Below, piece by piece: positions 33,430 through 42,825 of a DNA stretch of 61,666 nucleotides. The stretch's first letter is position 1. Each line of letters begins with the position of its first letter. The DNA is from an uncultured Ignavibacteria bacterium (GTDB lineage: Bacteria > Bacteroidota > Ignavibacteria > Tepidaquicellales > OLB5): positions 1 to 61,666 of the forward strand of contig CALMYL010000014.1 in the NCBI GenBank assembly GCA_937873695.1. Reading direction: 5' to 3'. The notes beneath the pieces were generated by a model. The model did not search any database, was not told where the DNA came from, and was given only the letters and a program-made list of their open reading frames with translations. A program made the position numbers and the translations under genes.

Positions 33430-34713
33430 TTAAGAGTTCATGCTCTTAAGGAATTCTTTGTTATGCTTTGTCCCTTTCATTTTTCCTAAAAGGAATTCCA
33501 TTGCTTCAACCTGTGAAAAATCACTCAGAATTTTTCTGAGCAGCCATACCTTTGAGAGCTCTTCTTCATCCAGAAGAAGTTCTTCTTTTCTTGTACCGGA
33601 TTTGTTAAGGTCAATTGCGGGGAAAATCCTCTTATCGGCAAGCTTTCTGTCAAGAACTATTTCCATGTTACCGGTCCCTTTGAATTCTTCGAAGATAACT
33701 TCGTCCATTCTGCTACCGGTTTCAACAAGCGCAGTCGCTATAATAGTCAAACTGCCGCCTTCTTCAATGTTTCTTGCAGCTCCGAAAAATCTTTTTGGTC
33801 TGTGCAATGCATTTGCGTCCACACCGCCGGAAAGTATCTTTCCGCTGTGCGGTACCACTGTGTTATGCGCCCTTGCAAGACGGGTAATACTGTCAAGAAG
33901 TATTACAACATCCTTTTTGGCTTCAGTAAGCCTTTTTGCTTTTTCAAGAACTATGTCAGATACCTGTACGTGCCTTTCAGGCGGCTCGTCGAAGGTTGAG
34001 CTTATCACTTCTGCCCTGACTGAGCGTTCCATATCCGTTACTTCCTCAGGACGCTCATCAATTAATAGGACGATAAGTTCAACTTCAGGCTGGTTCTTTG
34101 CAATAGCGTTGGCTATCTGCTGAAGTAAAATCGTTTTACCTGCTTTAGGCGGTGATACTATCATGCCCCTGTTACCCTTACCTATGGGAGTGAAGAGGTT
34201 CATGATCCTTGTTACATATTCGCCCGGCGCTGACTCTAAATTAAGCCTTTCGTTTGCATATAATGGTGTGAGGTTATCAAACAATGTCCTCTCACGCATT
34301 TTTTCGGGCTCAACGCCGTTTACTTTATCCACTCTCAGTAACGCAAAGAACCTCTCGCCGTCTTTTGGCGGGCGAACCTGTCCGGAGACAGTGTCGCCGG
34401 TCCTTAATGCGAATTTCTTGATCTGTGAAGGTGAAACATAAACATCATCCGGTGATGAAAGATAATTGTAATCAGATGATCTTAAAAAACCGTACCCGTC
34501 AGGAAGTACATCCAGGACACCTTTGCTGTATGCAACGCCGTCATTTTGTGTGCCTGATTCCAGTATCTTGTAGATCAGATCCTGTTTTCTGAGATCACTG
34601 TAATCGTGAATATTTAAGTTCTTTGCAAGCTCATATAACTCAGCTATCTTCTTTTTCTTTAATTCAGCTAAATCCATAGAAGGCTTTAAATCATCTTTTT
34701 TATCTGATGCCAT
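33430..34713 (-). CDS. rho: Transcription termination factor Rho
   Basis: A 427-residue hexameric RNA helicase. The Rho N-terminal helical domain (about 14-53) and the RNA-binding cold-shock-like domain with [12 protein letters not shown] (about 73-84) precede the ATPase. Walker A SPPKAGKT is near 186-193 and Walker [14 protein letters not shown] near 268-280. The Q-loop and R-loop region IEEGGSLTI and the arginine finger region are present. No large insert occurs between the RNA-binding domain and ATPase, unlike some Bacteroidota Rho proteins. Confidence 0.98.
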   Translation of the reverse strand: MASDKKDDLKPSMDLAELKKKKIAELYELAKNLNIHDYSDLRKQDLIYKILESGTQNDGVAYSKGVLDVLPDGYGFLRSSDYNYLSSPDDVYVSPSQIKKFALRTGDTVSGQVRPPKDGERFFALLRVDKVNGVEPEKMRERTLFDNLTPLYANERLNLESAPGEYVTRIMNLFTPIGKGNRGMIVSPPKAGKTILLQQIANAIAKNQPEVELIVLLIDERPEEVTDMERSVRAEVISSTFDEPPERHVQVSDIVLEKAKRLTEAKKDVVILLDSITRLARAHNTVVPHSGKILSGGVDANALHRPKRFFGAARNIEEGGSLTIIATALVETGSRMDEVIFEEFKGTGNMEIVLDRKLADKRIFPAIDLNKSGTRKEELLLDEEELSKVWLLRKILSDFSQVEAMEFLLGKMKGTKHNKEFLKSMNS

Positions 34714-34861
34714 AATACACTTTAATTTTATTTGTTAGTTTTAGATTAGTTATAACCGGAAAGCGATATTTGGATAAATTATAATTTGGAATAACTTAGA
34801 AAGTATGCGATTTTTTCAGATTATTTAAATCCGGGTGTCTTTTTGATGTGCTAATTACGTA

Positions 34862-34893
34862 CAAATATACAAAACAATGAGGTTTAATACAAT
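34862..34893 (-). promoter_or_regulatory. Candidate Bacteroidota-type promoter for rho
   Basis: On the minus strand ATTG (complement of 34890-34893) is followed after 20 nt by TATATTTG (complement of 34862-34869). This fits the TTTG-N19-21-TAnnTTTG consensus with one mismatch. It would give rho a leader of about 140 nt, in which autoregulation by Rho is possible. Confidence 0.45.
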
Positions 34894-34984
34894 AGTGTTA
34901 TTAAAAAATTGTTGGCTATTTCTGCAAATTTTTCATTATTTTTGTTTATAATCAATATATATATTTATCATTATTTCTAATGCC

Positions 34985-36286
34985 ATGAAGTCATCCGGCC
35001 TGTACGTAAAATTGATTCTTGCACTGCTCTTTTTCAGCAGCGTTATTTCAGCGCAGCAGAACCCGCTGATATATGTCATAACCGTTGATGGCTCTATTAA
35101 CCCTTCTACGTCTGACTTTATTCACAAAAGTATTGAAGAAGCGAAAAATAAAAACGCGGAGTGCCTTGTTATCAGACTGAACACTCCCGGCGGTTTATTA
35201 AAATCCACAAGGTATATTGTAAGCGATCTGCTTACATCACCAGTTCCGATAGTAGTATATGTATCCCCGGGCGGCTCGCAGTCTGCGAGCGCGGGAGTCT
35301 TTATAACTCTAGCATCTCACATAGCGGTAATGGCGCCGGGAACAAATATCGGGGCATCGCATCCCGTAAGCGGGGATGGAAGCAAGATGGATTCCACAAT
35401 GAGTGAAAAAGTTACCAATGATGCCGCCGCATTTATCCGCTCAATTAGCGAGAAGCGCAAGCGTAATGTTAAGTGGAGCGAGGACGCGGTACGCAACAGT
35501 GTTTCAATCACAGAAACCGAAGCGTTAAAGGATAGCGTGATTGATCTGATAGCAAATGATATGAACGACCTGCTCGCAAAGATTGACGGCAGGGAAGTAG
35601 AAACATCAATCGGCAAAAAAATATTAAATACAAAAAATCACACTATTGTAAATTTTGAAGAAAGCTGGTTCCAGAAGATACTTGGAATTATCAGCGACCC
35701 TAACATTGCATATATCCTCATGATGATAGGTATGTGGGGAATCATTCTCGAGTTCTATCACCCCGGTGCAATTCTGCCGGGAGTAACAGGAGCAATTTGT
35801 ATATTACTTGGGTTGTACGGTCTGCACACTCTGCCAATAAATTACGCGGGGGCGGGATTGATACTGCTTGCCATAATCCTGTTCATTGCTGAAATAAAAG
35901 TTACAAGTTATGGTATGCTTACCGTTGCAGGAGTCATAGCAATGTTTTTCGGTTCAATGATGCTTATAGATACCGGCTCCTCGCCACTTGAAGCGGCTGT
36001 TGATATTTCAATGAGTGTTATTATCACAACGGTTGTTATAATGGCCGGACTCTTCGCATTACTCGCATGGCTGGTTATCCGTACATACAGACGCAAAGCT
36101 ATGACCGGCGAATCAGGCATGATCGGCGAAATTGGCGAAGTGTTTATTGATATTGTCAACGGTACCGGAACAGTCAAAATACTTGGCGAAATATGGAAGG
36201 CTAATTCCAGTGAAAATATTACAAAAGGCGCTAAAGTGAAGGTGCTTGATGTAAAGGATCTGACAATAATAGTGCAGAGGGTGTAA
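34985..36286 (+). CDS. NfeD1b-type membrane serine protease
   Basis: A 433-residue protein. A signal peptide (1-23) is followed by a ClpP-like periplasmic protease domain (about 28-200) with the catalytic Ser in GGSQSASAG (S102 of the dyad) and a downstream Lys. Then come four to five membrane helices (about 235-360) and a C-terminal NfeD OB-fold (about 375-433). Family members cleave the C-terminus of the partner stomatin, and the stomatin-like gene is next downstream. The 262-bp gap between them is filled with palindromic repeats. Confidence 0.93.
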   Translation: MKSSGLYVKLILALLFFSSVISAQQNPLIYVITVDGSINPSTSDFIHKSIEEAKNKNAECLVIRLNTPGGLLKSTRYIVSDLLTSPVPIVVYVSPGGSQSASAGVFITLASHIAVMAPGTNIGASHPVSGDGSKMDSTMSEKVTNDAAAFIRSISEKRKRNVKWSEDAVRNSVSITETEALKDSVIDLIANDMNDLLAKIDGREVETSIGKKILNTKNHTIVNFEESWFQKILGIISDPNIAYILMMIGMWGIILEFYHPGAILPGVTGAICILLGLYGLHTLPINYAGAGLILLAIILFIAEIKVTSYGMLTVAGVIAMFFGSMMLIDTGSSPLEAAVDISMSVIITTVVIMAGLFALLAWLVIRTYRRKAMTGESGMIGEIGEVFIDIVNGTGTVKILGEIWKANSSENITKGAKVKVLDVKDLTIIVQRV

Positions 36287-36294
36287 AGTTGCGC

Positions 36295-36391
36295 CCTCAC
36301 CCCCCAGCCCCTCTCCCAAAGGGCGAGGGGAGCGATAACTCAAAGTTTGGGTTCCCCCTCTCCTCGCAGGAGAGGGGGACAAGGGGTGAGG
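36295..36391. repeat. REP-like nested palindrome with CCTCACCCC/GGGGTGAGG ends
   Basis: Outer arms CCTCACCCC (36295-36303) and GGGGTGAGG (36383-36391) enclose two hairpins, CCCCTCtcccaaagggcGAGGGG and CCCCCTCTCCTcgcAGGAGAGGGGG. This form of repeat is widespread in environmental genomes. It lies between the NfeD and slipin stop/start. Confidence 0.8.
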
Positions 36392-36408
36392 TGAAAGAGT
36401 ATTGAATT

Positions 36409-36497
36409 CCCCTCCGGCGATTTTTGCCGTCCCGCGTTTCTGCTTAGCGGGATTATCAATAGGAAAGCGGCAGGTCCAAAGGACTCCTTCGGAGGGG
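36409..36497. repeat. Second nested palindrome, CCCCTCCG/CGGAGGGG ends
   Basis: Outer arms CCCCTCCG (36409-36416) and CGGAGGGG (36490-36497) enclose TCCCGCgtttctgcttaGCGGGA and a GCCG/CGGC pairing. It follows the previous element after 17 bp, so two unrelated palindromic elements are stacked in one gap. Confidence 0.75.
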
Positions 36498-36548
36498 TGA
36501 GGTCAAAAATTAAAGTATTTAATCAAATTTAAACCATAAGGAGACATC

Positions 36549-37322
36549 ATGGAGGCAGTAATAATAACATTTTTGTTCTTTGCATTCCTTTTCTTTGTCA
36601 TTATTTTATTCAGTATGATAAAGGTTATGAGGGAGTACGAAAGAGGTGTAATTTTCAGGCTTGGAAGGTATTCACAAACCAAGGGACCCGGATTAATTAT
36701 TCTTATTCCTTTTATCGATAAGATGATAAAAGTAAGTCTGCGTACGTTGGTAATGGATGTGCCGTCACAGGATATTGTTACCAAAGATAACATTTCAGTA
36801 AAAGTTAACGCAGTTGTTTACTTCCGCGTGCTGCAGCCGGAAAAAGCTGTGATCGAAGTACAGGACTTTCTGTTCGCTACTTCACAGATTGCGCAGACAA
36901 CATTGAGAAGTGTACTCGGACAAAGCGAGCTTGATGAGCTGTTAAGCGAGCGTGATGAGATTAATAAGAAACTGCAGGTAATTATTGATGAGCATACTGA
37001 ACCGTGGGGAATTAAAGTTTCAAACGTGGAAGTTAAACAAATTGACTTACCGATAGAGATGCAGCGCGCAATGGCACGCCAGGCTGAGGCTGAAAGAGAA
37101 CGCAGAGCTAAGGTTATTCACGCTGATGGTGAATTCCAGGCATCACAGCGCCTTGCTGATGCAGCCGAAGTAATTAATAAACAGCCGATTTCATTACAGC
37201 TCCGCTATTTGCAGACATTAACAGAGATTGCGACCGAGAAGAATTCAACAATTATCTTCCCGCTGCCTGTTGATATAATATCACAGTTCATGAAGATGGT
37301 AGATAGCGGCACGAAGAAGTAA
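36549..37322 (+). CDS. Slipin (stomatin-like SPFH protein)
   Basis: A 257-residue membrane protein: one N-terminal hydrophobic segment (about 3-23), then the SPFH domain from [15 protein letters not shown] with [11 protein letters not shown] and VNAVVYFRV, and a C-terminal coiled coil (about 175-215, [19 protein letters not shown] region). It forms oligomeric membrane microdomain scaffolds and is a known partner and substrate of NfeD1b proteases. An SD-like AAGGAGA precedes the start by a few bases, stronger than most starts in the window. Confidence 0.94.
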   Translation: MEAVIITFLFFAFLFFVIILFSMIKVMREYERGVIFRLGRYSQTKGPGLIILIPFIDKMIKVSLRTLVMDVPSQDIVTKDNISVKVNAVVYFRVLQPEKAVIEVQDFLFATSQIAQTTLRSVLGQSELDELLSERDEINKKLQVIIDEHTEPWGIKVSNVEVKQIDLPIEMQRAMARQAEAERERRAKVIHADGEFQASQRLADAAEVINKQPISLQLRYLQTLTEIATEKNSTIIFPLPVDIISQFMKMVDSGTKK

Positions 37323-37386
37323 GAAAAAAATCACTTATTCTAACAAAAGATCGGCAAATGGAGATTTTCTCAAAATTCTGTTAACC

Positions 37387-37402
37387 CCGGCTTTTAAGCC
37401 GG
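37387..37402. repeat. 16-bp palindrome
   Basis: CCGGCTTTTAAGCCGG is a perfect palindrome in the gap between slipin and dnaG. A half-site GGGCTTTAGC at about 37429 resembles the modules at 5266-5277, so this may be a degraded member of that repeat family. Confidence 0.5.
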
Positions 37403-37540
37403 AGTCATTGCGATTCCAAACTGAAATTGGGCTTTAGCACTGACTCATTTATGATAAATTGATTTTTTGACTCAGACTGAAATGCTCCCTTTTTTTTCAT
37501 TAAACTATGTGTGGATTTGATAATGATAATATAATTCTTA

Positions 37541-37573
37541 ACTCATCCGATGACTTAGAGTCATCGGATGAGT
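37541..37573 (-). terminator. Perfect 15-bp hairpin after dnaG
   Basis: The arms (37541-37555 and 37559-37573, starting ACTCATCCGATG) are perfectly complementary with a 3-nt loop, 4 bp past the dnaG stop. The AT-rich sequence beyond it on the minus strand lacks a strong T-run, so it may act as terminator or mRNA 3'-end stabiliser. Confidence 0.65.
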
Positions 37574-37577
37574 ATAA

Positions 37578-39404
37578 TTACAACGTCTTCATGCTGTTCT
37601 CTATCTGCATTTGCTCGCGGCGGAGCTTTTGTTGAGTGTTAAGCATCTCAAGTATTTCGGGGGAGCTGCTATCAATTGATTTTATCTTAGCTTCAATTTC
37701 TTTTATGGTATTTCTTATGTGGGTAAGCTTCAACTGACCCAGTACCTGGTTCGCCTCGTTCATGTAATTCCTGTTCCTGCCGCCCTGCATTACATAATTT
37801 TCATCAAGCAGTGATTTACCTATTATGCTTTTACCCTCCTCATCCTGAAATTCATTGAATAACTGGTTCAATGCAAGTTTCTCAGGGGAATCAATATTCA
37901 TCATGATATAATTCACAATTTTCTTAACAGTATCATTTTGTATAAGATCCAGTTCAAGTTCATTCATTAACCGTTCCTTAGTCTTTTCATCGGAATCAAC
38001 CAGCAGCCTGATAAGTACCAACTCAACCGCCGAAAATTTGGTGACTTTTTCTCTCACCGGCGCTGTGGGTTTATCCTGATTGATCTCACGGGTTAAACCC
38101 CGGGTTTTTAGCTTAAGTACTGCATCAAGCTCCTTACGGATAATTGTTTCATATATCGAAAACTTCTCAGAAATTCCTTTAACATAAAAATCGCGTTTTA
38201 TCGCATCGCGCATTTTGGTAATCAGTCCTATTATCTCGCGCACAAATTCAGTTTTGCCTTCGGGTGAATTCATTCTGCCTTCTGATTCATACCGCTCAGC
38301 AATGTAATCAATTACAGATAGCCTGTTGCCGAGCAGGTGCTCAAACCCATCAAGACCGTGTTTCTTAATGTAAGTATCAGGGTCATCGCCATAGGGCAGC
38401 TCGAGTATGCTTACCGAAATATCATTTTCAATCAATATCTCAATTGCCCTCCGCGAAGCGTTCTGACCTGCAAGGTCGGCATCGTATACTACAACCACTT
38501 CTTTGGTATAGCGGTGAAGTATCTTTGTGTGCAATTGTGTAAGTGATGTGCCGCTTGATGCCACAACGTTTTCAATGCCGTTCTGGTATAATGATATCAA
38601 ATCCATGTATCCTTCAACCAGTATGGCAAAACCTTTTTGTTTAATCGGGCCCTTCGCAAAATTAAGTCCGTACAGGGTTTTACTCTTGTTGTATATCTTT
38701 GTTTCAGGTGAATTAACATACTTAGCCTCATCAGTTGCCTCATCATACATCCTCCTTCCGCCAAAACCAACTACCTTACCTGTTTCATTGAAAATAGGGA
38801 ACATCAGCCTGCCCCTAAAGCGGTCGCGTATTTCACCCGCTCCCAGAATTAATACCAGCCCTGCATTCTGCAGGTCTTCCGGGTTGAAGTCATTTTCAAA
38901 CTCACGGAATAACGCGTCCTTATCGCGGGGAGAGTAACCCAGTCCGAATTTTGTAATGGTATCATCTTTTAATCCGCGTTCGTTCAGGTATTCCTTTGCA
39001 TATGCACCTTCACGGCTCATTAATTTATCGTAGTAATACTTACCGGCTTTGCGGTTTATATCATAATAGAGCTCAATTTTATTTTTATCTGGGTCGTAAG
39101 GTTCATTCTCAAACTCAATGGTGATATTAGCCTTATCGGCAAGCAGTTTCACTGCGTCAAAAAAAGTAACATTTTCCGTATCCATAATAAATGTGAACAT
39201 ATTACCGCTCTTTCCGCAGCCGAAGCAGTGATATACGCCTTTATCCTGCGATACGCTGAATGATGGCGTCTTTTCTTCGTGGAAAGGGCACCGCCCCATA
39301 AAGCTCCTGCCCGCTTTGCGCAGGGGAGTGTATGCGGAAATTACATCAACTATATCAAGTGATGAGGATATTTCGTCTATTTTGGATTGGGGGATCTTAG
39401 TCAA
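37578..39404 (-). CDS. dnaG: DNA primase
   Basis: This 608-residue primase makes RNA primers at the replication fork. The zinc finger is C39-P-F-H42 and C60-x2-C63. The RNA polymerase core and TOPRIM domain follow, with VEGYMDLISLYQNG near 268-281, ASSGTSLT and VVYDADLAGQNA (the DxD metal site). The C-terminal helicase-interacting domain is helical. Length is normal. The gene is not within the classical rpsU-dnaG-rpoD arrangement here. Confidence 0.97.
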   Translation of the reverse strand: MTKIPQSKIDEISSSLDIVDVISAYTPLRKAGRSFMGRCPFHEEKTPSFSVSQDKGVYHCFGCGKSGNMFTFIMDTENVTFFDAVKLLADKANITIEFENEPYDPDKNKIELYYDINRKAGKYYYDKLMSREGAYAKEYLNERGLKDDTITKFGLGYSPRDKDALFREFENDFNPEDLQNAGLVLILGAGEIRDRFRGRLMFPIFNETGKVVGFGGRRMYDEATDEAKYVNSPETKIYNKSKTLYGLNFAKGPIKQKGFAILVEGYMDLISLYQNGIENVVASSGTSLTQLHTKILHRYTKEVVVVYDADLAGQNASRRAIEILIENDISVSILELPYGDDPDTYIKKHGLDGFEHLLGNRLSVIDYIAERYESEGRMNSPEGKTEFVREIIGLITKMRDAIKRDFYVKGISEKFSIYETIIRKELDAVLKLKTRGLTREINQDKPTAPVREKVTKFSAVELVLIRLLVDSDEKTKERLMNELELDLIQNDTVKKIVNYIMMNIDSPEKLALNQLFNEFQDEEGKSIIGKSLLDENYVMQGGRNRNYMNEANQVLGQLKLTHIRNTIKEIEAKIKSIDSSSPEILEMLNTQQKLRREQMQIENSMKTL

Positions 39405-39509
39405 TTCTGAACGTAGTGAAGAATCTTATTCTATAATCGTTAATTTCGATTTACTTATAACTTTATCTTATATTCTCGAGATCTTTTTAATTAATTGCTC
39501 TTACGAATG

Positions 39510-39585
39510 AGACCCTTACTTCCTCCGCTGAAGCGGAGTAAGTCGTTGCGCTTCCTGCAAAAAGCGCAGTCACTCAGGGTTTGTT
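39510..39585. repeat. Palindrome-rich intergenic segment
   Basis: Contains GAGACCCTT...AGGGTTT ends enclosing CTCCGCTgaAGCGGAG and a GCGCTT...AAGCGC stem. A single-hairpin relative, GAGACCCTTCACTCCGTTCAGGGTTT, lies at 44719-44744 and overlaps the 3' end of the lytic transglycosylase gene. Confidence 0.6.
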
Positions 39586-39587
39586 GT

Positions 39588-40910
39588 TTAGCCGCATACC
39601 TTCTTAAACACTCTCAAAAAATTTCCGCCAAGTATCTTGCGGATATCCTGCTCTGTGTAGCCGCGCTCAACAAGCTTTTTGGTTATTATGGGGTAACAGG
39701 TAGCATCATATATTTCGTTTACTGTCACGATACTGCCGTCAAAATCGCTGCCTAAGCCAATGTAGTCGACCCCAACAAGCTTCGCAATGTGATCAATATG
39801 GTCAACCAGAACATCTACTGATGTACCGCTGTTTACGGGATTATTTGTAATGAATTCATATCGTTTTTCATTGAAACCAACAAGGTCATCGCCGTATTCA
39901 TCCGCAAATTTATTTGCGGCATTGCGGTATTTACTTTGTACATTCTTTATCGCGCCTGGATTCCCGCTTGGATCAAGGAATTTATAAAAGAAGTTAATGC
40001 CAATGTATCCCCCTGATTTTGCAATTGCCTTAATCTGTTCATCGGTTAAATTGCGGTAGTGGGGAGCAAGTGAGTAACAGTTTGAGTGTGATGCTATAAT
40101 CGGGGAATTACTGAGCTCAACAACTTCCCAAAAAGCTGTTTCACCCAAATGCGAAACATCTATCATCATGCCAAGCTCATTCATACGTTTAACAACATCC
40201 TTGCCAAATTCCGTAAGTCCGCCGGTTTTACCGCGCTCGGTTTCATCTTTTGCTGAGATTGCGATTGCATTGCTGGTGTTCCATGTCAATCCAAGGTAAC
40301 GCACGCCGCGGCTGTATAGCGTTTCAAGGTTCTCCATAGAGCCTTCTACCATATTGCCGCCTTCACCGCCCATTAATCCCACAAATTTACCGGCTTTTAT
40401 GCCTGATTCAAGCTCATCATAATTCTTACATAAAACAAATGTTTCCGGATTTTCAATTTGGTTTTCCTCCAGCTTATCGATTAGCTTCATTACATAGCTG
40501 AAGTGGTTTGATTTATACCGCTCAGGCACATAGATGGAGAACATCTGCACATCAAGTCCGCCCTTTTTCCATTTTACCAGGTCCGATTGTGTTCCGGGAT
40601 TATCTTTGTTCAGGTCGGCACCCTGCAAGAATACAGGCATAAGAATATCGTTATGTGTATCAATTACAATTGCGTCGTAGTGGAGCTTAAAAGCATCATT
40701 TTGAAGATCAGTAAATTTATTTGTGTTCATAGTTGAATCCTGTTTACCTGTGTTATCACTTACTTTGCTGCTGTCTGTTTGTTTGGTGCTCTCGGGTATG
40801 GTCTGTTGTTGACTTCTGGAAGTGCCATCTGAACCCGGGGATTTACCCGAAAAGCATGCGAAATTGCAGAGCAGTAAAACGGGGAGTATTGCAGGAATTA
40901 GTTGTTTCAT
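39588..40910 (-). CDS. Membrane dipeptidase (renal dipeptidase family, M19)
   Basis: A 440-residue zinc dipeptidase. The N-terminus is a probable lipoprotein or secretory signal (hydrophobic 5-18, Cys residues at 16 and 20). A Ser/Thr/Gln-rich linker (about 22-65) follows. The catalytic barrel begins at about 80 with the metal site DTHNDI; later zinc-site regions are MGGEGGN, DVSHLG and ASHSNCYS. Length exceeds the core family because of the linker. It likely acts on dipeptides or D-amino-acid peptides in the periplasm. Confidence 0.93.
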   Translation of the reverse strand: MKQLIPAILPVLLLCNFACFSGKSPGSDGTSRSQQQTIPESTKQTDSSKVSDNTGKQDSTMNTNKFTDLQNDAFKLHYDAIVIDTHNDILMPVFLQGADLNKDNPGTQSDLVKWKKGGLDVQMFSIYVPERYKSNHFSYVMKLIDKLEENQIENPETFVLCKNYDELESGIKAGKFVGLMGGEGGNMVEGSMENLETLYSRGVRYLGLTWNTSNAIAISAKDETERGKTGGLTEFGKDVVKRMNELGMMIDVSHLGETAFWEVVELSNSPIIASHSNCYSLAPHYRNLTDEQIKAIAKSGGYIGINFFYKFLDPSGNPGAIKNVQSKYRNAANKFADEYGDDLVGFNEKRYEFITNNPVNSGTSVDVLVDHIDHIAKLVGVDYIGLGSDFDGSIVTVNEIYDATCYPIITKKLVERGYTEQDIRKILGGNFLRVFKKVCG

Positions 40911-41065
40911 ATCAGTAGAATTACCATTAATATATAAAAATGCCTGAAAATGGCAAGTTGCGATTTTACTTTTTAGTGAGAAGAAAAAAAATTATATTTA
41001 ATTTATAAATTTACGAAAAAATCGCAAGAAATACTAAATTAATCGCAGAGCCAAAACGCATTTTA

Positions 41066-42049
41066 TTGTGCAGAACCGACCGCATAGGTGATGTATTGCT
41101 GACGCTTCCTATGGTTGATGCGCTTAAGAGCAGGTATCCTGATGCAAAGATCGATATTCTGGTTCAGCAAAGGGTATATGAGTTGATTTATGATTACCCG
41201 GGGTTGAATAAAGTTCATGCTATTGATAAGGTAACGGCAGGTAAGGTTAAGGCGGTTTGTAAGGCTAATGAGTATGATCTGGCAATAGCGGTTTACCCCA
41301 CTTTTGAAATCGCCCTAGGGTTGTATCTTGGGGGAGTAAAATACAGGCTTGGGACCGGTTATAGGTGGTATTCTTTCCTTTTTAACTTGCCCCATTACCA
41401 GCACAGGAAGGAAGCTATAAAGCACGAATGCGCCTATAATTTGGATTTATTGAAAGAGCTTAACATTGTTTATGATAAGAAGTTAGAGGCCATACTTCAA
41501 GTACAAAATGAGCATGTTAAGTCAGCTGTAGGCAAGCTCAAAGTGTTGGGCTTCAATGAAAATGAACGGTTTGTTGTAATTCATATCCCGTCACTGGGCT
41601 CCGCTAAAGTATGGAGTAATCCCAATTTTAAGCAGCTGCTTGAAACGATTCTTGCCAATGTAAATAATTGTTATCAGGTGGTTTTGACCGGAACAATGGA
41701 TGAGCAGGAACAAGTTAAAAGGATAACAGAGCAGTTACCTGCGAACAACAGGATTTTTGAGGTTTTTGATCTGAATTTGAAGGAATTGGCTGCTATCTTA
41801 AGCAAAGCAAAGCTGTTTTTGGGGAATTCTACAGGACCGATACACATTGCGGCGGCAGTCGGGACCTTTGTGGTGGGGTTGTATTCACCTGTGAAGGTTG
41901 AAAGTCCATTAAGGTGGGGACCCCTTACCGATAAAAAGAAAATATTTGTACCTGATGAAGATGATAATTCAAGGGATGTAATGAACGATATTGAACCAAT
42001 TGAAGTTTACAATTTTATAAATAATTACATGGAATTAAATAAAAAATGA
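41066..42049 (+). CDS. Glycosyltransferase family 9 (heptosyltransferase-like)
   Basis: A 327-residue GT-B enzyme of the LPS heptosyltransferase type. It shows the N-terminal CRTDRIGDVLLTLP, the central HIPSLGSAKVWSNPNF, and a C-terminal donor-site segment KAKLFLGNSTGPIHIAAAVGT (split across strand and helix). The only usual start codon is TTG at 41066, yet the in-frame codons before it read K-R-I-L-L, the expected first beta strand. A non-standard ATT or ATC start upstream (frame open from 41009) is possible. It overlaps the next gene by 4 bp. Confidence 0.88.
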   Translation: MCRTDRIGDVLLTLPMVDALKSRYPDAKIDILVQQRVYELIYDYPGLNKVHAIDKVTAGKVKAVCKANEYDLAIAVYPTFEIALGLYLGGVKYRLGTGYRWYSFLFNLPHYQHRKEAIKHECAYNLDLLKELNIVYDKKLEAILQVQNEHVKSAVGKLKVLGFNENERFVVIHIPSLGSAKVWSNPNFKQLLETILANVNNCYQVVLTGTMDEQEQVKRITEQLPANNRIFEVFDLNLKELAAILSKAKLFLGNSTGPIHIAAAVGTFVVGLYSPVKVESPLRWGPLTDKKKIFVPDEDDNSRDVMNDIEPIEVYNFINNYMELNKK

Positions 42050-42777
42050 ATAAAATTATTGCAGTTTTAGCAGTATTTTTCGTGATATTTAGCGCAATCA
42101 GCCAGGACTTTAAGCCGGTAAATACGGCTCAGGATGTGGTTGATAATTATATTCAAGCCTCCGGCGGAAAGGATGCACTGGCATCCGTTGAATCAATAAG
42201 CATGAAGGGCAATATGGGGGATGGTGAGCAAAAAGGAACCATTGTGATCTATTTCAGTAAAAAGTATGTTTATATGGATATAAACACTGCCCAGTTCAGT
42301 ATGCAGCAGGCAATTGATGTCGGCAAAAAGAAGGGCTGGATGAAATTCGGCTCAATGATAAAAGACCTGAAAGAAGAAGAAATTGAAAAGAATTCAAAGA
42401 ATGTTGAAGGCTCAATGTGGGGGAATTTCATCGACCCGCAAAAAAACGGCATTACCTTTGAAATGCTGCAGAATGAAACAATTGACGGAATTGAATGTTA
42501 TGTAATTGATCTGATAAGAGATAGTCTTGCAGCTTCAACTTCATACTTTGATATGAAGACATTTAATAAGGTACGGGAAATTAAGGGCGGCATGACAAAT
42601 GATTTTTCTGATTTCAGATTAGTTGGCTCTACCGGCATTACAATGCCTTATTCAATCAAAAGCATGACAGGTGATGTGGTAATGACCGAGATTAAATTCA
42701 ATTCAAAGTTTGATAAAAAACTGCTCACAAGACCCAAGGATGATTCAGAAGATACAAAAAAAGAGGAAAAAGACTAA
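42046..42777 (+). CDS. Periplasmic protein, outer-membrane lipoprotein-sorting-like
   Basis: A 243-residue protein with signal peptide (1-20, ending AISQ). The body begins AQDVVDNYIQASGGKDAL and continues with beta strands MKGNMGDGEQKGTIVIYF and IDGIECYVIDL, a pattern seen in LolA/LolB-like lipoprotein-sorting proteins of FCB bacteria. The C-terminus is Lys/Glu/Asp-rich. It overlaps the GT9 gene by ATGA and probably shares its transcript; a role in envelope biogenesis is inferred. Confidence 0.75.
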   Translation: MNKIIAVLAVFFVIFSAISQDFKPVNTAQDVVDNYIQASGGKDALASVESISMKGNMGDGEQKGTIVIYFSKKYVYMDINTAQFSMQQAIDVGKKKGWMKFGSMIKDLKEEEIEKNSKNVEGSMWGNFIDPQKNGITFEMLQNETIDGIECYVIDLIRDSLAASTSYFDMKTFNKVREIKGGMTNDFSDFRLVGSTGITMPYSIKSMTGDVVMTEIKFNSKFDKKLLTRPKDDSEDTKKEEKD

Positions 42778-42825
42778 AAATAGCTGTTAAAGAAACCAAA
42801 CAAGAGAGAAAAAAATAAATAATAT

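Noticed and set aside
33440-34123. Long plus-strand ORF opposite rho
   Set aside because: It lies entirely within the rho gene on the other strand, is Ser-rich as expected from antisense reading, and has no domain. Similar antisense frames over rpoB, rpoC, rng and dnaG were rejected for the same reason.
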